From contig DAHWFY010000010.1 in NCBI GenBank assembly GCA_027336365.1, positions 1 to 32,211 on the forward strand: DNA of 32,211 bases, given 5' to 3'. Positions 8,045-17,402 of the stretch are shown here, one piece after another. Origin of the DNA: Bacillota bacterium. GTDB taxonomy: Bacteria; Bacillota; Bacilli; Alicyclobacillales; Alicyclobacillaceae. The notes beneath the pieces were generated by a model. That model was not told the origin of the DNA. It ran no database searches and saw nothing but the letters and a program-made list of their open reading frames with translations. Position 1 is the first letter of the stretch; each line of letters begins with the position of its first letter. The position numbers and the translations under genes are program-made.

Positions 8045-8677
8045 TTGGACGTATTTGATATCAGCATGCCTATTTACGAAAACATGACCGTGTATAAAAA
8101 CAAATCAGAAAAACGTCCCAGCTTTCAGGTGACCTCCGATTTTATCAGCCAACACCTCCACGAGACACGTATCTGTATGGATGCCCATTGTGGCACCCAC
8201 ATTGATGCCCCTCTACACATGCTGCCGGATGGACAAACGTCGGAAGCCCTGGCACCTGCCCAACTGATGCGCCTCTGCCGGGTTTTGGACCTAACCCAGG
8301 TATCCGCTGGCATCCACGCGGATGATTTGATTCCTCACAAGATTCATGCGGACGAATTTCTACTGTTTAAAACCCGCAACTCCTGGGATGAGGAATTTAA
8401 TCCGGATTTTATCTACTTGACTGAGGACGGGGCTCATTACCTGGCGGAAATCGGCATTGCCGGAGTGGGGACAGATGCCCTGGGCATTGAACGCAGTCAA
8501 CCCGACCATCCCACCCACAAGGTACTGTTCCAGCACAACGTGTTCATTATTGAAGGGCTGCGTCTGCGCGCTGTCCCTTCAGGGATATACCACATGACCG
8601 CCTTGCCCCTGGCCCTCCGCGGGTCTGATGCAGCCCCAGCACGTGTGGTTTTAACGCGGGTGACCCACGCCAGTTGA
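8045..8677 (+). CDS. Cyclase-family (kynurenine formamidase-like) metal-dependent hydrolase
   Basis: A 210-residue protein of the cyclase/KynB fold. The metal-binding HxGTHxDAPxH motif is intact: H48, H52, D54 and H58 in AHCGTHIDAPLHM. GVGTDALGIE and the terminal ALPLALRGSDAAPARVVL stretch also fit. The start is TTG 8045, because GGAGGTG at 8031-8037 lies 7 bases upstream, inside the last codons of zwf; upstream alternatives would overlap zwf and leave the Shine-Dalgarno unused. The gene follows zwf by 4 bases and is surely cotranscribed. The family includes arylformamidases and isatin hydrolases, so the substrate is uncertain. A hydrolase directly behind zwf raises the idea of lactone or amide hydrolysis in the same pathway, but nothing in the motif shows that. 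A second member is at 22490-23245. Confidence 0.85.
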   Translation: MDVFDISMPIYENMTVYKNKSEKRPSFQVTSDFISQHLHETRICMDAHCGTHIDAPLHMLPDGQTSEALAPAQLMRLCRVLDLTQVSAGIHADDLIPHKIHADEFLLFKTRNSWDEEFNPDFIYLTEDGAHYLAEIGIAGVGTDALGIERSQPDHPTHKVLFQHNVFIIEGLRLRAVPSGIYHMTALPLALRGSDAAPARVVLTRVTHAS

Positions 8678-8723
8678 GTGCCAGCATGCCTCGGGAGACG
8701 CTTGTCCCGAGGCATGCTGGCAC
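8678..8723. terminator. Perfect 19-bp hairpin after the cyclase gene
   Basis: Arms of 19 bases at 8678-8696 and 8705-8723 pair without mismatch (GTGCCAGCATGCCTCGGGA and its complement) around an 8-base loop. It begins directly after the stop codon. No T-run follows, so it is not a textbook Rho-independent terminator. It could end transcription, block exonucleases, or be a diverged member of the repeat that follows. Confidence 0.6.
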
Positions 8724-8754
8724 CATAGGTCCACAACATGAACCGATAACTGGA

Positions 8755-8887
8755 TAGACCGTCATGCCGCTGTGAGCGGCACCAACAAGGAAGGTAAATC
8801 CACGCACCGGTATTTACTGGTTAGACCCTCATGCCGCTGCTAGCGGCACCAGCAGGGAAGGTAAATCCACGTACCTGAATTTACTGG
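8755..8887. repeat. Two tandem copies of a 66-bp double-hairpin repeat
   Basis: Copies at 8755-8820 and 8822-8887 have equal length and the same layout: TAGACC, then a hairpin of TGCCGCT and AGCGGCA arms, then a CACCA-AGG spacer, then GTAAAT and ATTTAC arms 12 bases apart, ending ACTGG. A third copy is at 19720-19785. The tail just before the first copy (CCGATAACTGGA) looks like the end of a more decayed unit that may include the 19-bp hairpin. Confidence 0.9.
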
Positions 8888-8925
8888 GATAGTTTGACCT
8901 CCAAAGACGCACTTCAATCATTGAT

Positions 8926-8975
8926 TGCTACTTTAAATCTACGGAGTGACTGCTACTTTGGATCTACGGCGTGAC
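8926..8975. repeat. 25-bp tandem duplication across the gnd stop codon
   Basis: Units at 8926-8950 and 8951-8975 match at 22 of 25 positions (TGCTACTTT..ATCTACGG.GTGAC). The second unit holds the last codons and stop of gnd. The first lies just downstream of gnd and looks like a copy of the gene's end. Confidence 0.9.
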
Positions 8976-9849
8976 CGCCAAACTCGTTACGCAGTGCTGC
9001 CACGACTTTTCCATTAAACGTGTCGTCTTCCCTGGAACGGTACCGCATCAGTAAGGACAAGGCAATAATCGGTACTGGGGTTTCTTGGTCCAAAGCCTCC
9101 ATCACGGTCCACTTGCCCTCTCCCGATGAGTGCATGACCCCGCGAATCTGCTCAAGCCGCGGGTCTTTGTGGAAAGCCTCCGCCGTCAGCTCCATCAGCC
9201 AGCCACGTATGACCGAACCATGAGTCCAAAGACGAGCCAATGCCTCAAAATCGTAATGAAACGGGCTGCGTTCCAGGACTTCAAAACCCTCTCCAATGGC
9301 GGCCATCATACCGTATTCAATCCCATTGTGCACCATTTTTGAAAAATGCCCACTGCCCGACGGCCCGGTGTACAGGTAGCCACCCTCCACAGCCGTATCC
9401 CGAAATAGGGGTTCGATGGATTGGAACACTTCTGCGTCCCCGCCAATCATGTAACAGGCTCCTTCGCGCGCTCCGGACATGCCCCCGGAGGTCCCTACAT
9501 CGAGGTAATGAACCCCTACCTCCGCCCATTCCTTCGCACGGCGCAGGCTGTCCTTGTAATGGGAATTGCCCCCTTCCAGCAAAATATCGTCTTTTTCCAT
9601 CAGCGGCTTCAGTTGATCCAACAGATCATCGACAGGTTTACCCTGAGGAACCATCAACCAAACAATTCGAGGTTTTGATAAAGACTTTACCAGTTGTGTT
9701 ACGGAAGCCGCACTCCGGCCACCATCATCGGCAAACCGCTTGACCGAATCCGCAATGACGTCATACGCCACCACTTCATGCTGGTGGTCCAACAGGTTTA
9801 ATCCCAAGTTGTACCCCATCTTGCCAAGACCAATCAGTCCAACTTTCAT
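8953..9849 (-). CDS. gnd: 6-phosphogluconate dehydrogenase, decarboxylating (short, YqeC/GndA type)
   Basis: Converts 6-phosphogluconate to ribulose 5-phosphate and CO2 with NAD(P) reduction. The 298-residue protein starts with the Rossmann motif MKVGLIGLGKMG, contains LDVGTSGGMSGAREGACYMIGG and the catalytic-region KMVHNGIEYGMM, and has the length of the short bacterial form (about 300 residues), which often prefers NAD. The start is ATG 9849, 8 bases after GGAG; a longer in-frame start at 9891 would add 14 residues in front of the Rossmann strand and is unlikely. The gene is divergent from the HAD phosphatase and the two share a promoter region. Its 3' end has been duplicated in tandem. With zwf it completes the oxidative branch, though the 6-phosphogluconolactonase is not seen here. 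Confidence 0.95.
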   Translation of the reverse strand: MKVGLIGLGKMGYNLGLNLLDHQHEVVAYDVIADSVKRFADDGGRSAASVTQLVKSLSKPRIVWLMVPQGKPVDDLLDQLKPLMEKDDILLEGGNSHYKDSLRRAKEWAEVGVHYLDVGTSGGMSGAREGACYMIGGDAEVFQSIEPLFRDTAVEGGYLYTGPSGSGHFSKMVHNGIEYGMMAAIGEGFEVLERSPFHYDFEALARLWTHGSVIRGWLMELTAEAFHKDPRLEQIRGVMHSSGEGKWTVMEALDQETPVPIIALSLLMRYRSREDDTFNGKVVAALRNEFGGHAVDPK

Positions 9850-9868
9850 CTTCACCACTCCATTGGTT

Positions 9869-9897
9869 TTGCATCCATCTAACTCTGCCATTATACT
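9869..9897. promoter_or_regulatory. Overlapping divergent promoters of gnd and the HAD phosphatase gene
   Basis: On the minus strand a perfect TATAAT (9895 to 9890) would start the gnd transcript near 9883, with a weak -35. On the plus strand TATACT (9892-9897), with TTGCAT (9869-9874) 17 bases upstream, would start at about 9904-9905, the first base of the phosphatase ATG. The two -10 boxes overlap by four bases. Confidence 0.5.
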
Positions 9898-9904
9898 TTA
9901 ACTC

Positions 9905-10524
9905 ATGACAACTCTTCTATTCGATTTAGACGGAACCTTAATCGATACCTCAGCGGTGGTCCTACCCGCCTTCGCCACTACTTTGGCATTTTTAGGAGCA
10001 AAAGTCCCTACGGCGGACGTTTTGCGTGCCACCTTCGGTATTCCGGATGAGGAAATTTGGAGGCAATTGTTGCCCGAGGGAGACGATGCTCTGCGGCAAA
10101 TGGCATACGCACGCGAACAGGCGGAAGTTTGTACCGGCATTCGCCAGACTCATGTGTTGTTACCCGACGCCCTAGCCGTCCTGCAAGAACTCAGCAGTCG
10201 AGGTCACACCTTAAGCGTGGCCAGCAACTGTAGCCAAGCTTACCTAGAGGCGGTGGTCAGTTCCCAAGGCCTAGCCTCATTGTTAACTCACCCCCTATGC
10301 CTAGAAAGCGTAGGCGGCCACAGCAAGGTGGACATTTTATTCGCACACCAAGCCTATTTCGGTTCAGCCGACCTCGTTATGATTGGAGATCGTCAGACGG
10401 ACGTGGAGGCTGCCAGAGCCATCGGCGTGCCGATGGTGGGGTGTGCTTTCGGTTTTGGCAATCCCCAAGAGGTCGCCGAAGCCGATGTGGTTATTCACCA
10501 TCTGTCCCAACTGTTGAACCTGTT

Positions 10525-10528
<4 letters not shown>
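9905..10528 (+). CDS. HAD-superfamily phosphatase (phosphoglycolate phosphatase/PpaX-like)
   Basis: A 207-residue HAD hydrolase with all four motifs: FDLDGTLIDT (nucleophile D7, acid D9), SVASNCS, the lysine in GGHSKVD, and MIGDRQTDVEAA with the metal-binding aspartates. A helical cap sits between motifs I and II, as in phosphoglycolate phosphatase, PpaX and beta-phosphoglucomutase. The substrate is not predictable. No Shine-Dalgarno sequence precedes ATG 9905, and the best promoter places the transcription start at the ATG, so the mRNA may be leaderless. Its stop overlaps the stop of the convergent ThyX-like gene by 4 bases. Closeness to gnd and zwf may hint at a sugar-phosphate substrate; closeness to the ThyX-like gene would fit a nucleotidase equally well. 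Confidence 0.85.
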
Positions 10529-12798
<2,270 letters not shown>

Positions 12799-12927
12799 GA
12801 CGGTTACACCTCTCGCCTGCGAGGCCGACTCCCGAGCCTCGTTCACAAGCCTTGTGATGCCTGTTGCACCGTGATTTTCGAGCTCGTCGCCCCTGTTTCT
12901 TGTCAACTTCCCTGTGATATGTTTCGG

Positions 12928-13995
12928 CTACATGCCAATGTAGCGGGCATATAAACTGCGAGCTTCGGCCGGGTCATCCGTACCGTGAATCAAGGCTCGC
13001 CCGTCTTTGAACAACGTCAGGGTCATCCTGCCCATTTCAAATCGCAACAAGGAGCCATTTTGTCGCACTTGTCCCAAGGGTGCGAGACGAATGGCCATCT
13101 CATCCAACGACAAGTCTCCCTTGTCTTTTGGACGAACCTGAATGGTGTGACGCCCACACAAAGAGACGGTCATGGCGTCTCCCTGTGTCGCCTGTAGCCA
13201 GGGAAATTCTTTTTTCTGGCAACAGCGACACCCGGCATGGGGAGAACCCAACTGAATGCGGGTGAACTCAGTGTTCCAGACATCCACCTGCACCAATTCG
13301 CGAGATAAATTTTCACTGTTTCCAGTCAAAAACTTGAGCACCTCTGTTACCTGCAAGGAAGCAACCACCGATACGGCGGGGGCAATCACACCGATGGTAT
13401 CACAAGTGTCCTGATGCGCTGGTGACTCATCACCGAACAAACAGGCCAAGCAGGGGGTTTGCCCGGGCTGAAAAAAAGCCAAAGTTCCGTATGAACTGAC
13501 GACTCCGCCGTAGGCCCAGGGTATCCCGTGTTTGACCGACACATCATTGAGGAGGTAACGAACCTCAAAGTTATCTGTTCCGTCCACCATCACATCTACG
13601 TCCATCAACAAATCCTCGGCATTGCGCCAAGTCAGGTCGTTGACCTGCGCCTCCACAATAACCTTACTATTCGCCAAGCGTAATTTCTCAGCGGCCGCTT
13701 CCGCCTTGGCTCGGCCAAATTGTGCATCTTGTTCGTCATACAAACTCTGTCGCTGCAAATTGGATTCTTCCACAATATCTCGGTCAATCAGACGCACAAA
13801 GCCCACACCGGCTCGTACCAGTTGTGTGGCTTGAACTGTCCCCAGGGCACCCAAGCCCACCACTGCCACTCGGCTGTGTTGGAGTTTCTCCTGTCCCATC
13901 CTACCAATAGGGCGAAACAGCACCTGTCGTGAATAACGACCGTCCACATTCGTACCCGCCGACTCCCCACTCTGCAAGTCCATTCCACCTCTCAT
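12928..13995 (-). CDS. thiF: ThiF/MoeB-family sulfur-carrier adenylyltransferase
   Basis: Adenylates the C-terminal glycine of a ubiquitin-like sulfur carrier. The 355-residue protein has GRYSRQVLF, the ATP-binding VVGLGALG (47-52 as GLGALG), a DRDIVEESNLQRQ segment, a candidate active-site cysteine C198 in DTCDTIGVIAPAV, and zinc-binding pairs C182/C185 and C256/C259. After the zinc site, an extra domain of about 80 residues replaces the rhodanese domain found in some relatives; it has no cysteine that looks catalytic. MoeB and ThiF cannot be separated by these motifs, but thiS and thiG 3 kb away on the other strand make ThiS the likely partner. ATG 13995 is preceded by GGGAG at 6 bases. Confidence 0.88.
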   Translation of the reverse strand: MRGGMDLQSGESAGTNVDGRYSRQVLFRPIGRMGQEKLQHSRVAVVGLGALGTVQATQLVRAGVGFVRLIDRDIVEESNLQRQSLYDEQDAQFGRAKAEAAAEKLRLANSKVIVEAQVNDLTWRNAEDLLMDVDVMVDGTDNFEVRYLLNDVSVKHGIPWAYGGVVSSYGTLAFFQPGQTPCLACLFGDESPAHQDTCDTIGVIAPAVSVVASLQVTEVLKFLTGNSENLSRELVQVDVWNTEFTRIQLGSPHAGCRCCQKKEFPWLQATQGDAMTVSLCGRHTIQVRPKDKGDLSLDEMAIRLAPLGQVRQNGSLLRFEMGRMTLTLFKDGRALIHGTDDPAEARSLYARYIGM

Positions 13996-14016
13996 TCCTA
14001 GCTCCCAGATCTACCC

Positions 14017-14032
14017 AACCTCCGAGGAGGTT
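14017..14032. other. Inverted repeat between thiF and panC
   Basis: AACCTCC and GGAGGTT arms are separated by GA, 22 bases upstream of the thiF start. It could be an operator or, on the thiF transcript, a hairpin at the leader. No direct evidence for either. Confidence 0.35.
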
Positions 14033-14108
14033 ACCCAGGGTCTGACGACCATCGGATACGCACCTATCGTATCACGTGACGCGGTTGCGCACAGCCTGCT
14101 ACACGGAC

Positions 14109-14137
14109 TGGTTGTCCAGTGACCAAACTGTTAGAAT
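14109..14137 (+). promoter_or_regulatory. Candidate extended -10 promoter for panC
   Basis: TGT followed by TAGAAT at 14132-14137 forms an extended -10 element; a poor -35 (TGGTTG, 14109-14114) lies 17 bases upstream. The panC ribosome binding site AAAGGGGG follows at 14151-14158. Confidence 0.4.
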
Positions 14138-14167
14138 ACGGATGGACCAAAAAGGGGGCGGTTTTCC

Positions 14168-15040
14168 TTGCAAACCATCACCACCATTCAGCAACTGCGC
14201 AACGCGTTGGACCCCGTGCGAAGAGTGGGCCGCAGCATTGGCCTAGTTCCTACCATGGGCTACCTGCACGAAGGACACGCCCGCCTAGTCACGACTGCCA
14301 GAGCGCAAAATGACGAGGTGGTCGTCAGCATTTTCGTCAACCCTTTGCAATTCGGGCCCAATGAAGATTTTGCCCAGTACCCAAGAGACCTGCGCCACGA
14401 CGAACAACTCCTGGCCTCTCTGGGATGTGACATTGTCTTCGCCCCATCGGTCGACGAGATATACCCTGAACCCGCCGTGACCTTAGTGGACCTGCCAGCA
14501 ATGAGCCAGGTGCTGTGCGGGCGCACACGCCCTATTCACTTCCGCGGCGTGGCCACCGTGGTCAGCAAACTATTGCACATCGTGCAACCAGACAAGGCTT
14601 ATTTTGGTCAAAAAGACGGGCAGCAACTGGCCATCATTCGACGCATGGTGCAGGACCTCAATTTCCCCGTGGAAATTGTCGGTGTCCCGACGGTCCGGGA
14701 ACCCGATGGGTTGGCGAAAAGCTCACGTAACATTTATCTCTCCCAGTTGGAACGCTCACATGCTACCGTGCTCTACCGTGCCCTTCAGGCGGCCGTTGCG
14801 GACGTTGCCGCAGGACAAATATCCGCCGCGATGGTCATTGCAAACATGGCAGCGTTGATTTCCGCGGAGCCAGAGGTACGTTTGGACTATGCAGAAGTGG
14901 TGAACGCGCAAACCCTGCAGCCCATGGATAGGTTGTCCGGGTCCATCATGATGGCCGTAGCGGCCTATGTGGGCAAGACCCGATTGATTGACAACGTCCT
15001 TCTTGAACTACCGCCTCTTGACTCGCCGAACGTCCCGTGA
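14168..15040 (+). CDS. panC: Pantothenate synthetase (pantoate-beta-alanine ligase)
   Basis: Joins pantoate and beta-alanine with ATP hydrolysis to AMP, the last step of pantothenate synthesis. The 290-residue protein has VPTMGYLHEGH (28-37, the HIGH-like ATP motif), SIFVNPLQFGPNEDF, RPIHFRGVATVVSKLL, AYFGQKDGQQLAIIRRM and the KMSKS-like LAKSSRNIYLS. The start is TTG 14168, placed 9 bases after AAAGGGGG. panB and panD, its usual neighbours, are not beside it. It lies upstream of the thiazole genes but a strong terminator separates them, so read-through would depend on the leader between them. Confidence 0.97.
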   Translation: MQTITTIQQLRNALDPVRRVGRSIGLVPTMGYLHEGHARLVTTARAQNDEVVVSIFVNPLQFGPNEDFAQYPRDLRHDEQLLASLGCDIVFAPSVDEIYPEPAVTLVDLPAMSQVLCGRTRPIHFRGVATVVSKLLHIVQPDKAYFGQKDGQQLAIIRRMVQDLNFPVEIVGVPTVREPDGLAKSSRNIYLSQLERSHATVLYRALQAAVADVAAGQISAAMVIANMAALISAEPEVRLDYAEVVNAQTLQPMDRLSGSIMMAVAAYVGKTRLIDNVLLELPPLDSPNVP

Positions 15041-15059
15041 TAGCCTGATTTTGTTGACT

Positions 15060-15195
15060 ATGCACAGGTTATCGAGCGGAGTGCCTGTTAGAGTTCGGTG
15101 CAAGTTAACGGTTCTCTATATTTGTATCTCCGGTAACGTTTGCGGGACTCACACTGGAAGTCCGCCGTACCTGTCCAGACAGGTACGGCTTTTTA
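15060..15195 (+). ncRNA. Structured 5' leader of the thiazole operon, candidate riboswitch or attenuator
   Basis: Between panC and tenI lies about 140 bases with ordered hairpins: ACAGG and CCTGT arms (15064-15087), an 8-bp stem with one mismatch (GTTAACGG with CCGGTAAC, 15111-15140), a GCGGGACT/AGTCCGC stem with one bulge, then the terminator. The last arms abut and could compete. It is not a TPP aptamer, because the CTGAGA and GCTGGTA-type boxes are absent. A terminator-embedded HMP-PP (thiS-motif) riboswitch is known from Firmicutes thiazole operons and would fit the position; I cannot confirm its consensus here. Confidence 0.4.
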
Positions 15196-15197
15196 TT
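15163..15197 (+). terminator. Rho-independent terminator before tenI
   Basis: CCGTACCTGTC pairs perfectly with GACAGGTACGG, and CTTTTTATTT follows at once. The stem is 9-11 bp depending on the loop. It ends either panC transcription or a regulated tenI leader; the tenI ribosome binding site comes about 20 bases later. Confidence 0.9.
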
Positions 15198-15230
15198 TAA
15201 ATTGTGTGTCCAAAAAAGGAGGGTGTGGAT

Positions 15231-15905
15231 TTGTCACCAGTGTTGCATGTTCTCAGTGACCGTCAACGCCACACCCTGCCCCTTGAGGTCGCCTTGGTGG
15301 CCGCCGCGCGAGGTGGCGCAGACGTCCTGCAAATTCGTGAAAAGAAGGCCCCAGCCAAGGAAATCTTTGAGTTGGTACAGAAAATACAGTGGCGCGTGCG
15401 AGAACTGAGTCTCCCCACCAAGATTTTCGTGAATGACCGTGTGGACGTGGCCTTGGCTACCGAGGCGGACGGGGTGCACTTGGCCGCCAAATCCTTGCCA
15501 GTTAAAGTTGCCGTAGCCATCCGGGATAGGTCTGGCTGGCAGGGAAAAATCGGATGTTCCGTGCACACTCTGGAGGAAGCCTTGCAAGCAGAGTTAGAGG
15601 GCGCCGATTACGTCACCTTTGGTCACATCTATGCCAGCGAATCCCACCCTGGCCAGCCTCCTCGGGGGCTGTTCGCCCTGCAAAAAATTGTTCAATCTGT
15701 ATCGATTCCTGTGATTGCCATTGGTGGCATTGAGTCCACCAATCTGGAGCCCGTGTTGACGACGGGGTGCAACGGTGTGGCAGTTATTGGCGCCGTGCTC
15801 CATCATGTTGATCCCGAGGGGGCAGCCAGACGTTTGATTCGCAAGTTGCGTCCCGACAATTCCACGCAAGGAGGAGAGAACAACCGTGTCGACGTAAAAC
15901 TTTGA
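15231..15905 (+). CDS. tenI: Thiazole tautomerase TenI (ThiE-like fold)
   Basis: A 224-residue TIM-barrel of the ThiE/TenI family. The stretch CSVHTLEEALQAELEGADYVTFGHIYASESHPGQPPRGL resembles TenI (GHVF with the catalytic histidine, here H132) rather than ThiE, where the pattern is YxGxGPxxxTxTK. TenI tautomerises the thiazole carboxylate phosphate made by ThiG. Other features are LQIREKKAPAKE at 33-44 and VIAIGGIESTN at 161-171. The TTG 15231 start is chosen because AAGGAGG at 15216-15222 lies 8 bases upstream; the GTG at 15204 precedes that site. The last 15 or so residues read through the Shine-Dalgarno and start region of the decayed thiO and may not be ancestral. Bacillus has the same order tenI-thiO-thiS-thiG. 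Confidence 0.85.
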   Translation: MSPVLHVLSDRQRHTLPLEVALVAAARGGADVLQIREKKAPAKEIFELVQKIQWRVRELSLPTKIFVNDRVDVALATEADGVHLAAKSLPVKVAVAIRDRSGWQGKIGCSVHTLEEALQAELEGADYVTFGHIYASESHPGQPPRGLFALQKIVQSVSIPVIAIGGIESTNLEPVLTTGCNGVAVIGAVLHHVDPEGAARRLIRKLRPDNSTQGGENNRVDVKL

Positions 15906-16067
15906 TGTCATCTTTATCGGTGACGAAGTCCTTCTGTATCCCAACCCAACCCTCCCGTTGCGGAGGCAAAGCTAGGAACAAATCGACTGTCCCATGACAT
16001 GAAAAATCAGACGCTTGGACGCCCCGTTGAACTCATTTCACAGACTGTGGCAGAGGGTGAGTTTTGA
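15886..16067 (+). pseudogene. thiO: Remnant of thiO (glycine oxidase)
   Basis: AAGGAGGAG at 15868-15876 is followed 9 bases later by GTG TCG ACG TAA, and the frame after that stop reads NFDVIFIG. ThiO proteins begin with a few residues and then a (Y/F)DVIVIGGG FAD-binding strand, so this looks like a thiO start with a nonsense codon in place of a lysine codon. The glycine-rich loop is already lost and the frame breaks. At the far end a different frame runs ...LGRPVELISQTVAEGEF and stops with TGA overlapping the thiS ATG as TGATG, as expected for the end of a gene coupled to thiS. Only about 180 bases remain of a gene normally near 1.1 kb, so most was deleted. Confidence 0.6.
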
Positions 16068-16267
16068 TGCAGGTACGCGTGAACGGTCAAATTCTACAGT
16101 TTCCAGACTACACACGGGTCAGTAATTTGTTGACGTTTCTCCACTTGCAACCCGAAGGTGTCGCGGTAGAACGAAATAGAGTCGTATTGGAACGAGAACA
16201 ATTTGCACAGGTTGTTCTAACAGAGGGAGACGAGTTAGAAGTCGTGCGCTTTGTCGGCGGCGGCTGA
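16067..16267 (+). CDS. thiS: Sulfur-carrier protein ThiS
   Basis: A 66-residue beta-grasp protein that begins MQVRVNGQ and ends in VRFVGGG, giving the C-terminal Gly-Gly required for adenylation by ThiF and thiocarboxylate formation. The middle ([27 protein letters not shown]) matches the ThiS core. ATG 16067 is 6 bases after GAGGGTGA; the overlapping TGATG with the remnant reading frame upstream shows former translational coupling to thiO. thiG follows after 61 bases. Confidence 0.95.
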   Translation: MQVRVNGQILQFPDYTRVSNLLTFLHLQPEGVAVERNRVVLEREQFAQVVLTEGDELEVVRFVGGG

Positions 16268-16328
16268 ACCCTCTCATATCCCCCTGACGACATGCACTGC
16301 AAATGTTTGTCCAGAGAGGTTGTTGATA

Positions 16329-17111
16329 ATGGATTCATTGCAAATTGCTAACCGCAGCTTCCATTCCCGGCTCATGGTTGGTACGGGAAAATACGCGTCA
16401 TTTGTGCAAATGCGAGATGCCCTCGCAGCATCCGAGACAGAAATTGTGACCGTGGCGGTCCGCCGAGTCAACTTGGACCATGTGGAAGAGTCCCTGTTGG
16501 ATTATATCGACACAGAACGCTACCTCCTGCTCCCCAACACCGCCGGTTGCCATACCGCAGAGGAAGCCGTACGAACGGCAAGGTTGGCACGAGCCGCTGG
16601 TTTGTCCAACTGGGTGAAACTAGAGGTGATTCCGGAGGACGGCACCCTCTTGCCAGATCCGATAGCCACCTTGGAAGCCGCAGCAATCCTGGTGAAGGAA
16701 GGATTTGTGGTGCTACCCTACACCACCGATGACCACATTGTGGCAGGACGCTTAGTGGAGTTGGGATGTGCCACCGTGATGCCCTACGGATCGGCCATTG
16801 GCACAGGTCAAGGATTGCCCAATCCAGACCGACTGCACCGCATCATGGATACAGTCAACGGTCGCGTGCCTGTGGTGGTGGACGCAGGCATTGGCGCTCC
16901 TTCCGATGCCGCTCTGGCCATGGAGTTGGGTGCAGATGCGGTGTTGGTGAATACAGCCATCGCAAAAGCGCAAAACCCCGTGCAGATGGCTCGGGCCATG
17001 GCACTCGGTGTGACTGCGGGCAGATCCGCTTATCTGGCGGGACGCATTGCCCGCACTCCGGTGGCCCGTCCGAGCAGCCCGCAAACTGGATTGATAGGAA
17101 CTTCCCTGTAA
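16329..17111 (+). CDS. thiG: Thiazole synthase ThiG
   Basis: Forms the thiazole phosphate carboxylate from deoxyxylulose phosphate, dehydroglycine and ThiS thiocarboxylate. The 260-residue TIM barrel contains [34 protein letters not shown], the Schiff-base lysine K97 in [20 protein letters not shown], and [33 protein letters not shown] 16329 follows GAGAGG with a 9-base spacer; the open frame further upstream overlaps thiS and is not used. The dehydroglycine must come from ThiO or ThiH; the thiO next door is decayed, so another source is needed. Confidence 0.97.
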   Translation: MDSLQIANRSFHSRLMVGTGKYASFVQMRDALAASETEIVTVAVRRVNLDHVEESLLDYIDTERYLLLPNTAGCHTAEEAVRTARLARAAGLSNWVKLEVIPEDGTLLPDPIATLEAAAILVKEGFVVLPYTTDDHIVAGRLVELGCATVMPYGSAIGTGQGLPNPDRLHRIMDTVNGRVPVVVDAGIGAPSDAALAMELGADAVLVNTAIAKAQNPVQMARAMALGVTAGRSAYLAGRIARTPVARPSSPQTGLIGTSL

Positions 17112-17128
17112 TTACTGAACATGCCCAT

Positions 17129-17176
17129 GGGTAGACTGGAGGCAGCCGTCGTCGCGACTGAACCTCTTGTCTACCC
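17129..17176. other. Inverted repeat after thiG
   Basis: GGGTAGAC and GTCTACCC form an 8-bp stem with a long, partly structured 32-base loop between thiG and the convergent zinc-ribbon gene. No T-run follows; it may help terminate transcription from either side. Confidence 0.3.
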
Positions 17177-17207
17177 TCATCCAGGCGGAGCATTTACCCC
17201 ACGGAAA

Positions 17208-17339
17208 TCACCAAGTAGCTTCTTCATCCCGTCTCCAGTCGTCCTCACAGCGACTGCACAGGTCATGATCTGCTTGATTAGGCTCCAGTGCCTCCCCACA
17301 AATAACACATTTTTCTGATTTCTCTTCCAATCTCGACAT
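17208..17339 (-). CDS. 43-residue zinc-ribbon protein
   Basis: A short acidic protein (MSRLEEKSEKCVICGEALEP..., ending DDWRRDEEATW) with two CxxC knuckles, C11/C14 and C28/C31, spaced as in a small zinc ribbon. The start is supported by AAGGGAGG about 10 bases upstream and by a good promoter at 17374-17402. It is too short for most gene callers. I cannot name a function; similar free-standing zinc ribbons occur in Bacillota as uncharacterised proteins or as small adaptor-like subunits. It lies between thiG (convergent) and tkt (same strand, but separated by a hairpin and its own promoter). Confidence 0.8.
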   Translation of the reverse strand: MSRLEEKSEKCVICGEALEPNQADHDLCSRCEDDWRRDEEATW

Positions 17340-17373
17340 GAAGTCTGCCTCCCTTTCTTATAACTTGAATCTT

Positions 17374-17402
17374 ATTTTATTCCATATCCACCCACACATC
17401 AA
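17374..17402 (-). promoter_or_regulatory. Sigma-A promoter for the zinc-ribbon gene
   Basis: Read on the minus strand, TTGATG (17402-17397) and TAAAAT (17379-17374) are separated by exactly 17 bases. The start of transcription would fall near 17367, about 28 bases before the ATG. Confidence 0.6.

Noticed and set aside
8755-8820. tRNA or tRNA-like element because of the GCGGCACCA stretch
   Set aside because: No cloverleaf, anticodon arm or T-arm could be drawn.
8755-8887. CRISPR array
   Set aside because: The two repeats are directly adjacent and there are no spacers or cas genes; the 14-bp array at 6380 also lacks spacers.
15054-15082. Promoter for the tenI leader at TTGACT
   Set aside because: No acceptable -10 box was found at a 16-18 base spacing.
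15060-15200. TPP riboswitch in front of tenI
   Set aside because: The CTGAGA box and the GATCTGGTTAATACCAGC-type box, clear in the ykoE leader, are absent here.
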